Positions 17,880 through 27,789 of a DNA stretch of 64,000 nucleotides are shown piece after piece. Below the pieces are notes generated by a model, which searched no databases, was not told where the DNA came from, and saw only the letters and a program-made list of their open reading frames with translations. Every line of letters begins with the position of its first letter. Within the stretch, counting starts at the first letter, position 1. Made by a program: the position numbers and the translations under genes. Origin of the DNA: Ruminococcaceae bacterium UBA5891. GTDB lineage: Bacteria > Bacillota > Clostridia > Oscillospirales > Acutalibacteraceae. Where the stretch lies: NCBI GenBank assembly GCA_002431945.1, contig DJET01000054.1:38273-102272 (forward strand), written 5' to 3'.

Positions 17880-18788
17880 GTGAAAAATGAAATAAAAAAG
17901 AAAACTGTCTTTTCAAAGTACGAAAATATTCAGTATTTTATAATGCTTGTGCCTTTTTCTCTTATATTTTTGATTTTTGTGATTTTGCCGATAATCTCTT
18001 CGCTCGCACTAAGCTTTTGCAATTACGATATGATAAGCGGGCCTAAATTTACGGGCTTTCAGAATTATCTGCGAATGTTTATGGACGATAAAATACTGAC
18101 GACTGTTGTAAAAAACACATTGCTTTTTGCTATAATCGTCGGTCCGCTCGGTTTCCTTTTATCGTTTGTGCTTGCTTGGTTTATAAATGAATTCGGGCCG
18201 TTTGTACGCACCTTTCTTTCGTTCCTGTTTTATGCGCCGGCGCTTGTGGGTAATGCCTATTTTATATGGCAGATCATATTCAGCAACGATAGCTACGGTT
18301 ACGCAAACAGCATATTACTTTCGCTCGGAATAATAAATGAGCCGATAAGCTGGCTCAAAAACGCGGCATATACAATGCCTATAATAATTGTTGTTCAGCT
18401 TTGGCAGAGTATGGGAGTTTCGTTCCTTGCAAATATTTCAGGTCTTCAGAATGTAAACGGAGAAATGTATGAGGCAGGGGCGATAGACGGTGTTCGCAAC
18501 CGTTGGCAGGAGCTTTGGTACATAACGCTGCCGTCAATGAAGCATATGTTGCTTTTCAGCTCGGTTATGCAAATAGCAAGCAGCTTTTCAATCAGTGCAA
18601 TTGCTATTCAATTAGCAGGCTATCCGAGCGTTGAGTATTCGGTTGATACGGTAATATCATATATGAGCGATGTTGGCACGGTTAAATATGAAATGGGATA
18701 CGCCTCGGCAATAAGCGTACTTTTGTTTATGATGATGGCGCTTGCAAGGCTAATAGTAGGGAAAGCATTAAACAAGGTCGGAAAGTAG
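17880..18788 (+). CDS. Sugar ABC transporter permease (LplB/MalF type)
   Basis: This 302-residue membrane protein has six predicted transmembrane segments; the first is FIMLVPFSLIFLIFVILPIISS. The EAA loop lies near residue 200 (YEAGAIDGVRNRWQELWYITLPSM), where the ATPase docks. The start is GTG 17880 behind TAGGAGG. It overlaps the next permease gene by one base (TAGTG). No ATPase gene is nearby; a shared ATPase of the MsmX kind is the usual solution in Gram-positive bacteria. Confidence 0.93.
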   Translation: MKNEIKKKTVFSKYENIQYFIMLVPFSLIFLIFVILPIISSLALSFCNYDMISGPKFTGFQNYLRMFMDDKILTTVVKNTLLFAIIVGPLGFLLSFVLAWFINEFGPFVRTFLSFLFYAPALVGNAYFIWQIIFSNDSYGYANSILLSLGIINEPISWLKNAAYTMPIIIVVQLWQSMGVSFLANISGLQNVNGEMYEAGAIDGVRNRWQELWYITLPSMKHMLLFSSVMQIASSFSISAIAIQLAGYPSVEYSVDTVISYMSDVGTVKYEMGYASAISVLLFMMMALARLIVGKALNKVGK

Positions 18789-19702
18789 TGATACATTTGA
18801 AAAAAGTATTTATCAAGGTTTTAAATTTCTTTCGCTACAGCGGCGGAAAGAATCAGGCTAAAAGGTATACGAGAAGCCGTATAGGTAATTTTTTCTTTGT
18901 GTTCTTTCTGTTGCTGTTCGGAGCTTTTTCGGTTTTGCCGCTTGTATATTGTATTGCCACATCCTTTAAGCCGATAGATGAGCTGCTTGTTTTCCCGCCA
19001 ACATTTTTTGTTAGAAGACCCACAGGACAAAACTATTCTATTCTGCCGGAATTACTTTCAAGTCTTAATGTTCCGCTGCTTAGATACATATTTAACAGCG
19101 TTTTCGTCTCCGCGGTAATCACGGTATTGTATGTTCTGTTTTCGGCAATGGCGGCGTTTTCTATTTGCAAATCCGGTCTTAAAGGGAAAAATATATATTT
19201 TGCGGTAATTCAGTTTGCGTTGCTTTTCAATGCTTATACACTTTCCATTCCGCAGTATGTAATTATATCAAAGCTTAATATTATTGATACATATTGGGCA
19301 TATATTCTTCCGGCGATTGCTTCTACTATGGGTGTGTTTCTGATGAAACAGTTTATGGAGGGCAGCGTTCCCGACGCATTGCTTGAAGCGGCGCGAATGG
19401 ACGGTGCCTCACCGATAAGAATTTTTTTCACAATAATAATTCCCATTGTAAAGCCGGCTCTTATGACGCTTACTCTTTTCGGCTTTCGTGACGCTTGGGC
19501 AAGCATACCTAACGGAACGATATTCTCGGAAGAAATTAAAACTTTGCCGTATATTATGACGCAGGTAGCGGCGGGCGGTATTGCACGGTCAGGCAGCTCC
19601 ATGGCGGTAACCGTAATAATGATGATACCGCCGATTTTGATTTATTTTATAACACAAAGCAATGTTATGGAAACTATGAGCAGTGCAGGTATTAAAGAAT
19701 AA
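18788..19702 (+). CDS. Sugar ABC transporter permease (MalG/YcjP type)
   Basis: This 304-residue inner subunit has six predicted transmembrane segments and the EAA motif LLEAARMDGASPIRIFFTIIIP near residue 200. The start is GTG 18788 overlapping the previous stop; TTG 18797 is an alternative. It pairs with the gene before it to form the membrane channel for the sugar bound by the large solute-binding protein. Confidence 0.93.
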   Translation: MIHLKKVFIKVLNFFRYSGGKNQAKRYTRSRIGNFFFVFFLLLFGAFSVLPLVYCIATSFKPIDELLVFPPTFFVRRPTGQNYSILPELLSSLNVPLLRYIFNSVFVSAVITVLYVLFSAMAAFSICKSGLKGKNIYFAVIQFALLFNAYTLSIPQYVIISKLNIIDTYWAYILPAIASTMGVFLMKQFMEGSVPDALLEAARMDGASPIRIFFTIIIPIVKPALMTLTLFGFRDAWASIPNGTIFSEEIKTLPYIMTQVAAGGIARSGSSMAVTVIMMIPPILIYFITQSNVMETMSSAGIKE

Positions 19703-19715
19703 GGACGGTGTGATT

Positions 19716-21833
19716 ATGAAAAAAAGATTTATAAGAGCATTATGCTTTTTCTTTGTGCTTATGACAGCTTTTCAGCTTACTGCCGCTGCTTCAACAAACG
19801 ATATACCGTATGACAGTTATACATATTGGTACAATTATTCCGGTAAGGGCAGAACACCGGTTTACAGTAAGCCGATTTACTCGGTTTCATCGGTTATTGA
19901 CGCAAGCTCGCTTTCTTTAAAAAATGCGTTCGGCAAGATAACCGATGTAACGGTCGGAAAAGACGGTTGCATTTATATTTTGGACGGCGGTGCGTCGCAG
20001 TTGGTGGCGCTTAATCCCAATAATACAGTTAAATTTATTGTAAAATCTGTTTTGAAAAACGGGACTGAAATTGATTTTACAGGTGCGTTAGGCATTTATT
20101 GCGACGATAAAAATATATATGTTTGCAATACAGAAAAGGGCTCCGTTGAAATATTAAGTCTTGATGGGGCGTATACCGATGAAATTAAATGCCCCGACTC
20201 AAAGCTGGTACCGGACGACTTTAAGTACAGACCTATCAAGCTTGAAAAGGATTTAAAGGGTAATTATTATGTCCTTTGCGATGGCTCGTACTACGGCGCA
20301 TTGCTTTTTTCGGAGAAAAGAGAGTTTTTGGGCTTTTATGGTTCAAACGATGTTAAGCAAACTGTGTTGCAGACTGTTGAAAAATTATGGAATAAACTTT
20401 TTATGACCGATGAAAAGCGCAGCGGCAAGGCAACGGCGCTGCCGTATCAGTTCATTGATTTATGCTCGCCTGACGGTATATTTATTTATACCTGCACCGG
20501 TAAAACCGAAAAAGCCATAAAGTCAGGGCAGATTCGCAAGCTTAATCCTGCCGGAGATGATGTTTTAAACGCCGGTGGCGTGGATTTTACCGATTCCGGC
20601 GACGGCTCGATTTCGCTTGATGGCAGAACGCAGGATCTCGTATCGGTTGCTGCCGATAATAATGGATTTATTTACACTGTTGATTCGGCTTTCGGGCATA
20701 TTTTTATTTACGATAAAAATGCAAATACGGTGGGTGTTTTCGGTTGCGGCACCGGCGAGGGAACTCAAGCGGGAAGTTTTAAACTGCCCTGCGCCATATC
20801 GGTTTATAATGACAAATTATTTGTGGCTGACAGCAATCAGAATGCCATCACGGTATTTACTCTTACCGAGTACGGCAAGAATCTTTTAAAGGCACAAAGT
20901 ATAACCCTTTCCGGCAAATATGAGGACGCAAAGCCGTATTGGGATGAGGTTATTAAAAACGACCAAAGCTGCCAATTGGCATATGCAGGACTGGCCCGTT
21001 ATTACTATTCGGTGAAGGATTATAAAAAAGCGCTTGATTATGCTAAAACGGGGTTTGACCGTGATACATATTCTTTGGCATTTGAAAAACTCCGCAACGA
21101 ATTTATCAGAAATAATTTCACGCCTATTATTTTAATTTTTATTGCGGTTGTTGCTGCGATAATAGCAATAGCAATTATAAAAAAGAAGAAAAACTTCGTT
21201 TTTATAAAGAATAAAATTGTAAGATTTGCAGTCGGCACAATGCTGCACCCGGTTGATAATTTCAAGGATGTAAAGCAGAAAAATATGGGATCTGTTCTGA
21301 TTTCAACCGTGCTTATGCTGCTGTTTTATATAAGCTCGGTTATGAAAACCACAAACGGCGGATTTTCATATGTATACTTCGATTCATCCTCATTTAACGC
21401 GGCGTTTGTTTTTCTGCAAACGGTGGGACTTGTGCTTGTTTGGACTGCCGTAAACTGGGCGGTTTGTACGCTGGCGGATGGTAAGGGAACTTTAAAGCAG
21501 ATATATATTGTTACAAATTACAGCCTGCTGCCGCTTATAATATCTAATTTCCTTTATGTTATTCTTACTAATGTATTGGTAACAAGCGAGCTTGACTTCC
21601 TGAATGTTTTTATGACCGTAATGCTTTTGTATACCGCAATAATGCTTTTGCTCGGTCTTATTGAGATTCACGATATTTCGTTTTCAAGGGCGATAATAAC
21701 CGTAATACTTTCAATAATCGGAATATTGTTGATAGTATTCATTATCGCGTTGCTTATTATTCTTATTCAGCAAACCTACGGTTTCTTATCGACAATAGTT
21801 ATTGAACTGTTCAACAATATCAAAGGATTGTGA
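19716..21833 (+). CDS. YIP1-family membrane protein with beta-propeller and TPR region
   Basis: This protein of about 705 residues has a signal peptide (1-25), then an extracytoplasmic NHL-like beta-propeller (about 60-400, repeated patterns such as VTVGKDGCIYILDGG and VAADNNGFIYTVDSAFGHIFIYD). A short TPR-like region follows (YAGLARYYYSVKDYKKALDYA), then about six transmembrane helices, the last five forming a Yip1-like domain. The start at ATG 19716 follows AAGGACGG. It lies between the permease pair and the DUF5696-like lipoprotein, an arrangement I recognise from other Firmicutes sugar loci. Its role is unknown; the propeller could sense or scaffold transported glycans. Confidence 0.75.
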   Translation: MKKRFIRALCFFFVLMTAFQLTAAASTNDIPYDSYTYWYNYSGKGRTPVYSKPIYSVSSVIDASSLSLKNAFGKITDVTVGKDGCIYILDGGASQLVALNPNNTVKFIVKSVLKNGTEIDFTGALGIYCDDKNIYVCNTEKGSVEILSLDGAYTDEIKCPDSKLVPDDFKYRPIKLEKDLKGNYYVLCDGSYYGALLFSEKREFLGFYGSNDVKQTVLQTVEKLWNKLFMTDEKRSGKATALPYQFIDLCSPDGIFIYTCTGKTEKAIKSGQIRKLNPAGDDVLNAGGVDFTDSGDGSISLDGRTQDLVSVAADNNGFIYTVDSAFGHIFIYDKNANTVGVFGCGTGEGTQAGSFKLPCAISVYNDKLFVADSNQNAITVFTLTEYGKNLLKAQSITLSGKYEDAKPYWDEVIKNDQSCQLAYAGLARYYYSVKDYKKALDYAKTGFDRDTYSLAFEKLRNEFIRNNFTPIILIFIAVVAAIIAIAIIKKKKNFVFIKNKIVRFAVGTMLHPVDNFKDVKQKNMGSVLISTVLMLLFYISSVMKTTNGGFSYVYFDSSSFNAAFVFLQTVGLVLVWTAVNWAVCTLADGKGTLKQIYIVTNYSLLPLIISNFLYVILTNVLVTSELDFLNVFMTVMLLYTAIMLLLGLIEIHDISFSRAIITVILSIIGILLIVFIIALLIILIQQTYGFLSTIVIELFNNIKGL

Positions 21834-24055
21834 GAAGTGTGAAATCAATTGCAAAAAGAGGCTTGGCGCTTTTGTCTGCTGCAACATTGCTTATTTGTTG
21901 CGGATGCAAGGCTTCAAAAAAGCAGACAGCGAAAGAGCTTACCGGAGAATTTAATAGCTTTAAAAGCGGTGTCGTAGCTGAGAACTCGAAATTTTCCTTA
22001 ATGTACGATACATCAAAAAAGACTGTAAGCCTTTTGGAAAAGACGAGTAATACTCTTTGGTCAACATCGGCTGACGAGGCATATGCCGACGAATTTGACG
22101 ATGGCGGAACACTGCTCACAAAAAATCCGAAGGTTTTATCACCGGTTTGGGTCAATTATTCGGAAAACGAATCCGGAAGTGTAAAAAGTGCAATAGCTTA
22201 TTCGGCGTCGCTTAATAAAAAGACGGTTAATTTTGAAAAAACGGAAAACGGAATAGAAATTTCCTATTATTTTCAAAAAGAGGGCTTTATGGTTCCTGTT
22301 AAGTACGAGCTGTGCGAATGGGGACTGAGAGTTTCTGTGGATCGTGAAAAAATTATTGAAACCGAAAATAAGATTGTTTCCGTTACACTTGCTCCGTTTA
22401 TGTGCGGCATAAAAAATAACGATGCAAATTCATATTTGTTTTTCCCGTCCGGCAGCGGCAGCGTAATTGAGCCTGCAAAGGTTAAAACGGAAAATGAAAT
22501 CAGCATATCCGAGCCGGTATACGGTGAGGATATGACCGTTGCGGTTCTTGAAAGAAAAACAGAAACCGCAAATGTTTCCTTACCGGTATTCGGTGTAAAA
22601 AAAGGTAACGGTGCATTGCTCGGTATAATTGAAAACGGGGCGGAAACTGCGGTTATAAACGCCACTGTCGGTTCTGAAACATACCGCTATTCATCGGTAT
22701 ATCCCGAATTTGCAGTGCGCGGAAAGCAGGATGTAATAACAAAATATGTCGGCACGAACACAAAATATAAAAACCCGATTTATACAGATGATATAATATC
22801 CGGCAGCTTTTCTGTCATATTCACCCCGGTAAGCAATGCGTCATATTACGGTATGGCAGAAACTTACAGGGAATATCTGAAAAGTGCATATGAGCTGAAA
22901 TCGGAAAGCTGTAATTTGCTTAATCTTGAAATTATCGGGGGAATAGTAACAAAACAGTATATACTCGGTATACCGAGAAACAAGGTGTTACCGACCGCAA
23001 CATTTAAACAGGCGGAAAGCATTATCAACGAAACTGTGGATGCCACGGGAACAAAATTGAATGCTTGCCTTATGGGATACGGTAACGACGCGTACAGCAT
23101 AGGAAAGCTTGCGGGCGGATTTTCCGTATCAAATAGTCTCGGAAATAAAAAACAGCTAAAAGCTTTGGTTGAAAATGAAAACAGCAATTTGTATTTCAAT
23201 TTTGATATTTTAAGATTTAATAAGGGCAGCAACGGTTTTAATACGATGTTCGACTCTGCAAAGGGTGCAAACGGTTACAGAAATTCCGTTTACAATCTGC
23301 AAAAGAATTTCCGAACAAATAATATTTCTGACGGCGCATATTATTTTATTTCACGCACACAGCTTGATAAGGTCAACAAAAAGCTTAATAAATCAGTTTC
23401 CGATTTGGGACTTGACGGCGTGAGCTTTGATACTTTGTCGAATTACACTTATTCCGATTACAGCGATAAAGCGTATTATGCAAAATCAAATTCCGATTCG
23501 CAATTCTCGGAAATTATTTCTTCTTATAAAAAATCCGGGAAGAATATCGCAACACATAATGCCAATATTTTTGCAGCAGTTTTGTCGGATCATATTTATG
23601 ACGCGCCCACAAAATCGTCCGGTTATCAGGTGTTTTCCTATGATGTTCCTTTTTATGAGATTGTTTTGAAGGGATATACCTCAATGTCGGGCGAACCTGT
23701 GAATCTTTCGGATGATTGCAAAAAGTCGGTGCTACATGCTGCCGAAACAGGAATAGGACTTACATATACGGTTATAAAGGATTACAGCCCGGATCTGATT
23801 GTATCAAGCGAGCCTGTTTTCTATAACTCAGCCTTTGATTATATAAAGCAGGATATGTTTGACACGGTTGATTCATATAAGAAATATTTTGAAAAGGTTT
23901 CGGGTGCCGAGGTTAACGGGCATACCGTTACCGAGGACGGATTGAGAATTGTAAGCTTTAATAACGGAATACACGCCTATGTGAATTATACCGACAAGGA
24001 TTTGTCCTACGGAGATATTGTTGTTAAAGCAAACAGCTTTGAATGGAGGGAATAG
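21830..24055 (+). CDS. DUF5696-type lipoprotein, glycosidase-like
   Basis: This 741-residue lipoprotein has a signal with lipobox LLICCGC near residue 27. A beta-sandwich region (60-360) precedes a probable TIM barrel (370-680) with LEIIGGIVTKQYILGIPRN, LNACLMGYGND, NLYFNFDILRFNK and GLDGVSFDTLSNYTYSDYS. The start is either GTG 21830, overlapping the TGA of the preceding gene, or GTG 21839. The protein is anchored outside the cell and may trim glycans before import. Acidic residues in FNFD and VSFDT are candidate active-site positions, but catalytic activity has not been established from what can be read here. Confidence 0.72.
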   Translation: MRSVKSIAKRGLALLSAATLLICCGCKASKKQTAKELTGEFNSFKSGVVAENSKFSLMYDTSKKTVSLLEKTSNTLWSTSADEAYADEFDDGGTLLTKNPKVLSPVWVNYSENESGSVKSAIAYSASLNKKTVNFEKTENGIEISYYFQKEGFMVPVKYELCEWGLRVSVDREKIIETENKIVSVTLAPFMCGIKNNDANSYLFFPSGSGSVIEPAKVKTENEISISEPVYGEDMTVAVLERKTETANVSLPVFGVKKGNGALLGIIENGAETAVINATVGSETYRYSSVYPEFAVRGKQDVITKYVGTNTKYKNPIYTDDIISGSFSVIFTPVSNASYYGMAETYREYLKSAYELKSESCNLLNLEIIGGIVTKQYILGIPRNKVLPTATFKQAESIINETVDATGTKLNACLMGYGNDAYSIGKLAGGFSVSNSLGNKKQLKALVENENSNLYFNFDILRFNKGSNGFNTMFDSAKGANGYRNSVYNLQKNFRTNNISDGAYYFISRTQLDKVNKKLNKSVSDLGLDGVSFDTLSNYTYSDYSDKAYYAKSNSDSQFSEIISSYKKSGKNIATHNANIFAAVLSDHIYDAPTKSSGYQVFSYDVPFYEIVLKGYTSMSGEPVNLSDDCKKSVLHAAETGIGLTYTVIKDYSPDLIVSSEPVFYNSAFDYIKQDMFDTVDSYKKYFEKVSGAEVNGHTVTEDGLRIVSFNNGIHAYVNYTDKDLSYGDIVVKANSFEWRE

Positions 24056-24056
24056 G

Positions 24057-24944
24057 ATGAAGAAAAAAAGCGTTGAGGCAAAAAAGGCGAGAAACGGCTA
24101 TCTTTTTCTGCTGCCGTGGACGATAGGCTTGCTTTTGTTTGTCATTATTCCTATTTTTAAGTCAATTATCTTTTCATTCAGTAAAGTGACAATTTCCGCA
24201 TCGGGTGTTTCAACCAAATTTGTTTGGCTTGATAATTTCAGGCAGATTATCAAGGTTGATCCGAGTTATATGACAAATTTGCTGAAGTCCTTATCCACAC
24301 TTGCATATTCGCTGCCTATAATTACGGTGTTAAGCCTGATATTTGCATTGGTTCTTAATACAAAATTTAAAGGGCGCTTATTTTTCAGAACTCTTTATTT
24401 TGCACCGGTTGTTATAGCGTCCGGAGTTGTTTTGGAACTGTTGTTTCAGGCAGTCGGCGGAAATGTTTCGGAAGCGGGCGTTTCAAGCGATGTCTCGGCA
24501 GGTCTTATAGATGTGGCAGAGATAATGCAGTGGGTAAACTTACCCTCATCTTTTTCAAATTATATTTCTTCGGGTATTGAGAATATATTTACTCTTGTTT
24601 GGAGCAGCGGCATACAAATTGTACTGTTTATTGCAGGAATGCAGTCAATACCGGACAGTATGTATGAGGTTTCAAAGGTTGAGGGAGCTACAAAATGGGA
24701 AGAATTTTGGTTTATAACAATCCCAATGCTTTCGCGTGTCATTATATTGGTGGTAGTGTTCACAATAGTTGAGATATTGACATCTAAAACCAACGCGGTT
24801 ATGGATTATGCCTACAACATTATGTCGAATCAGTATTACGATACTTCATCGGCAATGATTTGGCTCTACTTCCTCATAGTATCCGCAATTCTGGGCTTGT
24901 TGCTGTTAATTTACAATAAAGCATTTCTAAAAAGGTGGGAGTGA
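24057..24944 (+). CDS. Sugar ABC transporter permease (LplB type), second pair
   Basis: This protein of about 295 residues has six predicted transmembrane segments and the EAA loop YEVSKVEGATKWEEFWFITIPM near residue 205. GGAGGGAATAGG precedes ATG 24057, which directly follows the stop of the DUF5696-type gene. With the next gene it makes a second permease pair. No third solute-binding protein is adjacent, so the lipoprotein at 8759 or the fusion at 15087 must serve both, or each has its own partner pair. Confidence 0.93.
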   Translation: MKKKSVEAKKARNGYLFLLPWTIGLLLFVIIPIFKSIIFSFSKVTISASGVSTKFVWLDNFRQIIKVDPSYMTNLLKSLSTLAYSLPIITVLSLIFALVLNTKFKGRLFFRTLYFAPVVIASGVVLELLFQAVGGNVSEAGVSSDVSAGLIDVAEIMQWVNLPSSFSNYISSGIENIFTLVWSSGIQIVLFIAGMQSIPDSMYEVSKVEGATKWEEFWFITIPMLSRVIILVVVFTIVEILTSKTNAVMDYAYNIMSNQYYDTSSAMIWLYFLIVSAILGLLLLIYNKAFLKRWE

Positions 24945-24949
24945 AAAAT

Positions 24950-25933
24950 ATGAATAATGTTATAAGCTCCGTAAAAGCCGATAAATTATCTGTTTATAAG
25001 ACAAAGCAAAAAATCAAAAAAGCTCTTAATCTGATACTGAAATATGTATTCTTGCTTGCATTCGGTTACCTTATTCTTTATCCGCTTTTTTATATGATAA
25101 GTGTTTCGTTCAGAAGTGCCGAAACATTCTTTGATCCCTCAATAACTTGGATAACATTTAATCTTACGGATGAGTTTGCAAAAACTGCGCTGGATGTGCT
25201 GTCTTACGGTAAAACGCTGTGGAACACAATCAGCTACGAAGTGGTTTCAGCATTGCTTGAGGTTATTTCCTGCTCTGTTGCCGCCTACGGTCTTGCAAGA
25301 TTCGACTTTAAGGGCAAAAAAATCTATGAGGCTATGCTGTTCATAACTATTCTTGTCCCGGTTCAAATAACGGTGCTTCCGCAAATGGTTAATTACGCCC
25401 ATTTTGATATATTGGGTATTCTCGGACTTTTCCACAAGCTTACCGGTATTGATTTAAGACCGAACCTGCTTGATACGCATCTTGCGTTTTGGCTGCCGTC
25501 TATTTGCGGCGTAGGACTTCGCTCAGGTATTTTAATTTATATTTACCGTCAGTTCTTTAAGGGCTTGCCTAAAGAGCTTGAAGAAGCCGCCGCTATTGAC
25601 GGTGCAAACAGCTTGACAACATACATAAGGGTTGCGGTACCGTCTTCTGGCGTTGTAATATTCACAGTTTTAATATTTTCACTTATATGGCATTGGAATG
25701 ATTATTATTTATCCGCAACTTATCTTACAAAAAATTTCCCGCTTGCAGTTTCGGTTTCAAGAATTGCCGAGTCTTTACAGGTCAGGGGAATTTATTGGGG
25801 AACGGGTTCACCCGAGGCCACGGCTATTGTAATGGCAGGCTGCCTTTTCTTCGTATTGCCGATGTTGGTTTTCTATATGATCATTCAAAGAAAATTTGTT
25901 AAGAGTATAGACAGGGTCGGAATTACAGGCTAA
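24950..25933 (+). CDS. Sugar ABC transporter permease (YtcP/MalG type), second pair
   Basis: This protein of about 327 residues has six predicted transmembrane helices and the EAA motif ELEEAAAIDGANSLTTYIRVAVP near residue 220. ATG 24950 is preferred over the upstream GTG because AGGTGGGAG sits at the right distance. It completes the second permease pair and is followed after 18 nt by the metabolic genes. Confidence 0.93.
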   Translation: MNNVISSVKADKLSVYKTKQKIKKALNLILKYVFLLAFGYLILYPLFYMISVSFRSAETFFDPSITWITFNLTDEFAKTALDVLSYGKTLWNTISYEVVSALLEVISCSVAAYGLARFDFKGKKIYEAMLFITILVPVQITVLPQMVNYAHFDILGILGLFHKLTGIDLRPNLLDTHLAFWLPSICGVGLRSGILIYIYRQFFKGLPKELEEAAAIDGANSLTTYIRVAVPSSGVVIFTVLIFSLIWHWNDYYLSATYLTKNFPLAVSVSRIAESLQVRGIYWGTGSPEATAIVMAGCLFFVLPMLVFYMIIQRKFVKSIDRVGITG

Positions 25934-25951
25934 TGCCGAAAGGGTAAGCAA

Positions 25952-26626
25952 ATGAAAATTACATTTTTAGGTCAGGCGGGGCTTTTATTTGAGTTTGACG
26001 GCGTAAGGGTTATGGTTGACACGTATTTATCAAACAGTGTGGAAAGGGTTGAGCCTAAGAATTACCGCCGCCTGCCTATAGACGAAAGTTTTTTTGATAT
26101 AAAGCCCGATATACTTATTTTAACCCACAATCACCTTGACCATACCGACCCCGAAACGCTTGAAAAACTGTTTTCAAAGCACAGCGGCATTTGCGTTTTG
26201 GCGTCATACAATGCGTGGCAGACGGCTCGCAAATTCGGCGGGGATAACAATTATGTAATGTTTAACTGCGGTACTGTCTGGACTGAAAAGGGTATAAAAT
26301 TTGAGGCGGTTTATGCCGAGCATAGTGACGATAAGGCGATAGGCGTTATTATTTCATACGGCGGCAGAAATTACTACATAACAGGAGACACGCTTTACAA
26401 CAAAAAGGTTATAAATGATATAAATATACCTGTCGATGTGGTTTTTCTGCCGATAAACGGCGTAGGCAACAATATGAATATGACCGACGCCGCGCGCTTT
26501 GCGGAGGAAATAAAAGCAAAAACAGCCGTGCCGATACACTTCGGAATGTTTGACAGCCTAAATGCTGATGATTTTAATTTTAAAAATAAGGTTATACCTG
26601 AAATTTATAAGGAGATAAAGCTTTGA
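25952..26626 (+). CDS. Metallo-beta-lactamase-fold hydrolase (UlaG-like)
   Basis: This 224-residue protein has MKITFLGQAGLLFEF at the start, the metal-binding motif THNHLDHTD near residue 57, and further ligands in YITGDTLYN and the late PIHFG. This is the pattern of the UlaG/L-ascorbate-6-phosphate lactonase branch. It is cytoplasmic. It overlaps the next gene by 4 nt (the start of 26623 lies inside its end). In this context a sugar lactonase step before the dehydratase is a reasonable inference. Confidence 0.8.
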   Translation: MKITFLGQAGLLFEFDGVRVMVDTYLSNSVERVEPKNYRRLPIDESFFDIKPDILILTHNHLDHTDPETLEKLFSKHSGICVLASYNAWQTARKFGGDNNYVMFNCGTVWTEKGIKFEAVYAEHSDDKAIGVIISYGGRNYYITGDTLYNKKVINDINIPVDVVFLPINGVGNNMNMTDAARFAEEIKAKTAVPIHFGMFDSLNADDFNFKNKVIPEIYKEIKL

Positions 26627-27783
26627 AAGTAACAGATATAAAGCCCTTTGTGGTGGATTGCTTCAGAACAAACTTTGTGTTTGTGAAAATTTATACCGAC
26701 GAGGGCATAACGGGCATAGGCGAGGGCACGCTTGAATACAAGGAAAAAGCTTTTTTAGGCGCTTTGGAGCATATTAAGGAGTACCTTGTGGGCAAAAATC
26801 CGCTTGATGTGGAGCAGCATTTTCATAATATCTACCGCGACGCATACTGGCGCGGCGGACCTGTTTTAATGTCGGCGCTCTCGGCAACGGAAATGGCGCT
26901 GTGGGATATTTTAGGTAAGCACCTCAATGTTCCCGTTTATCAGCTTTTGGGCGGAAAAATAAACGATAAGGTACGCATTTATGTAAACGGCTGGTTTGCG
27001 GGCGCTAAAGAACCCGAAGAATTTGCCGCTAAAGCAAAAGAAGCCGTTAAGCGCGGCGTTACGGCTATGAAGTGGGACCCGTTCGGTAAATCGTACCTTG
27101 ATATTTCAAACGCTGCTTTGGATAAGGCGCTTAGGTGCGTGGCGGCAGTCCGCGAGGCGGTGGGAAACGGCGTGGATTTGCTTATAGAGGGTCATGGAAG
27201 ATTTAATATTCCCACGGGCATTAAAATTGCAAAGGAGCTTGAACAGTTTAAGCCGATGTTCTTTGAAGAGCCTACCCCGCCCGACAGCCTTGAAGCGCTA
27301 AAGGCGGTGAGGGATAAATCACCGGTTGCAATATCGGCGGGTGAAAGGCTTTACACCCGCTGGGATTACCGCCGTTTCTTCGATATATTGCCCGCCGACT
27401 ACATACAGCCCGATATTTCCCACGCGGGCGGAATAATGGAGCTTAAAAAAATAGCGGCTGAGGCTGAGTGCAGATATATTCCCTTTGCGCCGCATAATCC
27501 GTCGGGTCCCGTTGCAAATGCGGCTACCTTGCAGCTTGCCGCAAATACGCCGAACTTCTGTATTCTTGAAATAATGTACAGTGATGTTGAGTGGCGCAAG
27601 GATATAACAAACGAAAGCCTTGAATATAAGGAAGGATATATAACTATACCCGATAAACCGGGTCTCGGCATTGAAATAAACGAGGAAGAATGTTTAAAGC
27701 ACCCGTATAAGCCGCATACCTTACGGCACTATGACGGAACGCTTACCGATATACGACCGGCAAAGACGAAATTTTACTTTTAA
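26623..27783 (+). CDS. Enolase-superfamily dehydratase, D-galactonate-dehydratase-like
   Basis: This 386-residue protein has an N-terminal capping domain (1-125 with YWRGGPVLMSALSATEMALWD) and a barrel. IEGHGRF, FFEEPTP and AGERLY supply the three metal-ligand strands, and PDISHAGG supplies the active-site His. These match the mandelate-racemase group, closest by eye to DgoD. The first metal-strand residue reads as Glu (IEGHG) where DgoD has Asp (DFHG), so the substrate may be a different hexonate. It would give a 2-keto-3-deoxy sugar acid. Neighbours are a lactonase-like gene and an SDR, which supports an oxidative sugar pathway. Confidence 0.8.
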   Translation: MKVTDIKPFVVDCFRTNFVFVKIYTDEGITGIGEGTLEYKEKAFLGALEHIKEYLVGKNPLDVEQHFHNIYRDAYWRGGPVLMSALSATEMALWDILGKHLNVPVYQLLGGKINDKVRIYVNGWFAGAKEPEEFAAKAKEAVKRGVTAMKWDPFGKSYLDISNAALDKALRCVAAVREAVGNGVDLLIEGHGRFNIPTGIKIAKELEQFKPMFFEEPTPPDSLEALKAVRDKSPVAISAGERLYTRWDYRRFFDILPADYIQPDISHAGGIMELKKIAAEAECRYIPFAPHNPSGPVANAATLQLAANTPNFCILEIMYSDVEWRKDITNESLEYKEGYITIPDKPGLGIEINEEECLKHPYKPHTLRHYDGTLTDIRPAKTKFYF

Positions 27784-27789
27784 GAGGTA

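Noticed and set aside
26623..27783. Assignment of the enolase-superfamily enzyme as an anhydrogalactonate cycloisomerase
   Set aside because: The GH16 enzymes made an agar or carrageenan route tempting, but no aldehyde dehydrogenase for anhydrogalactose is present and the motifs read closer to galactonate dehydratase.
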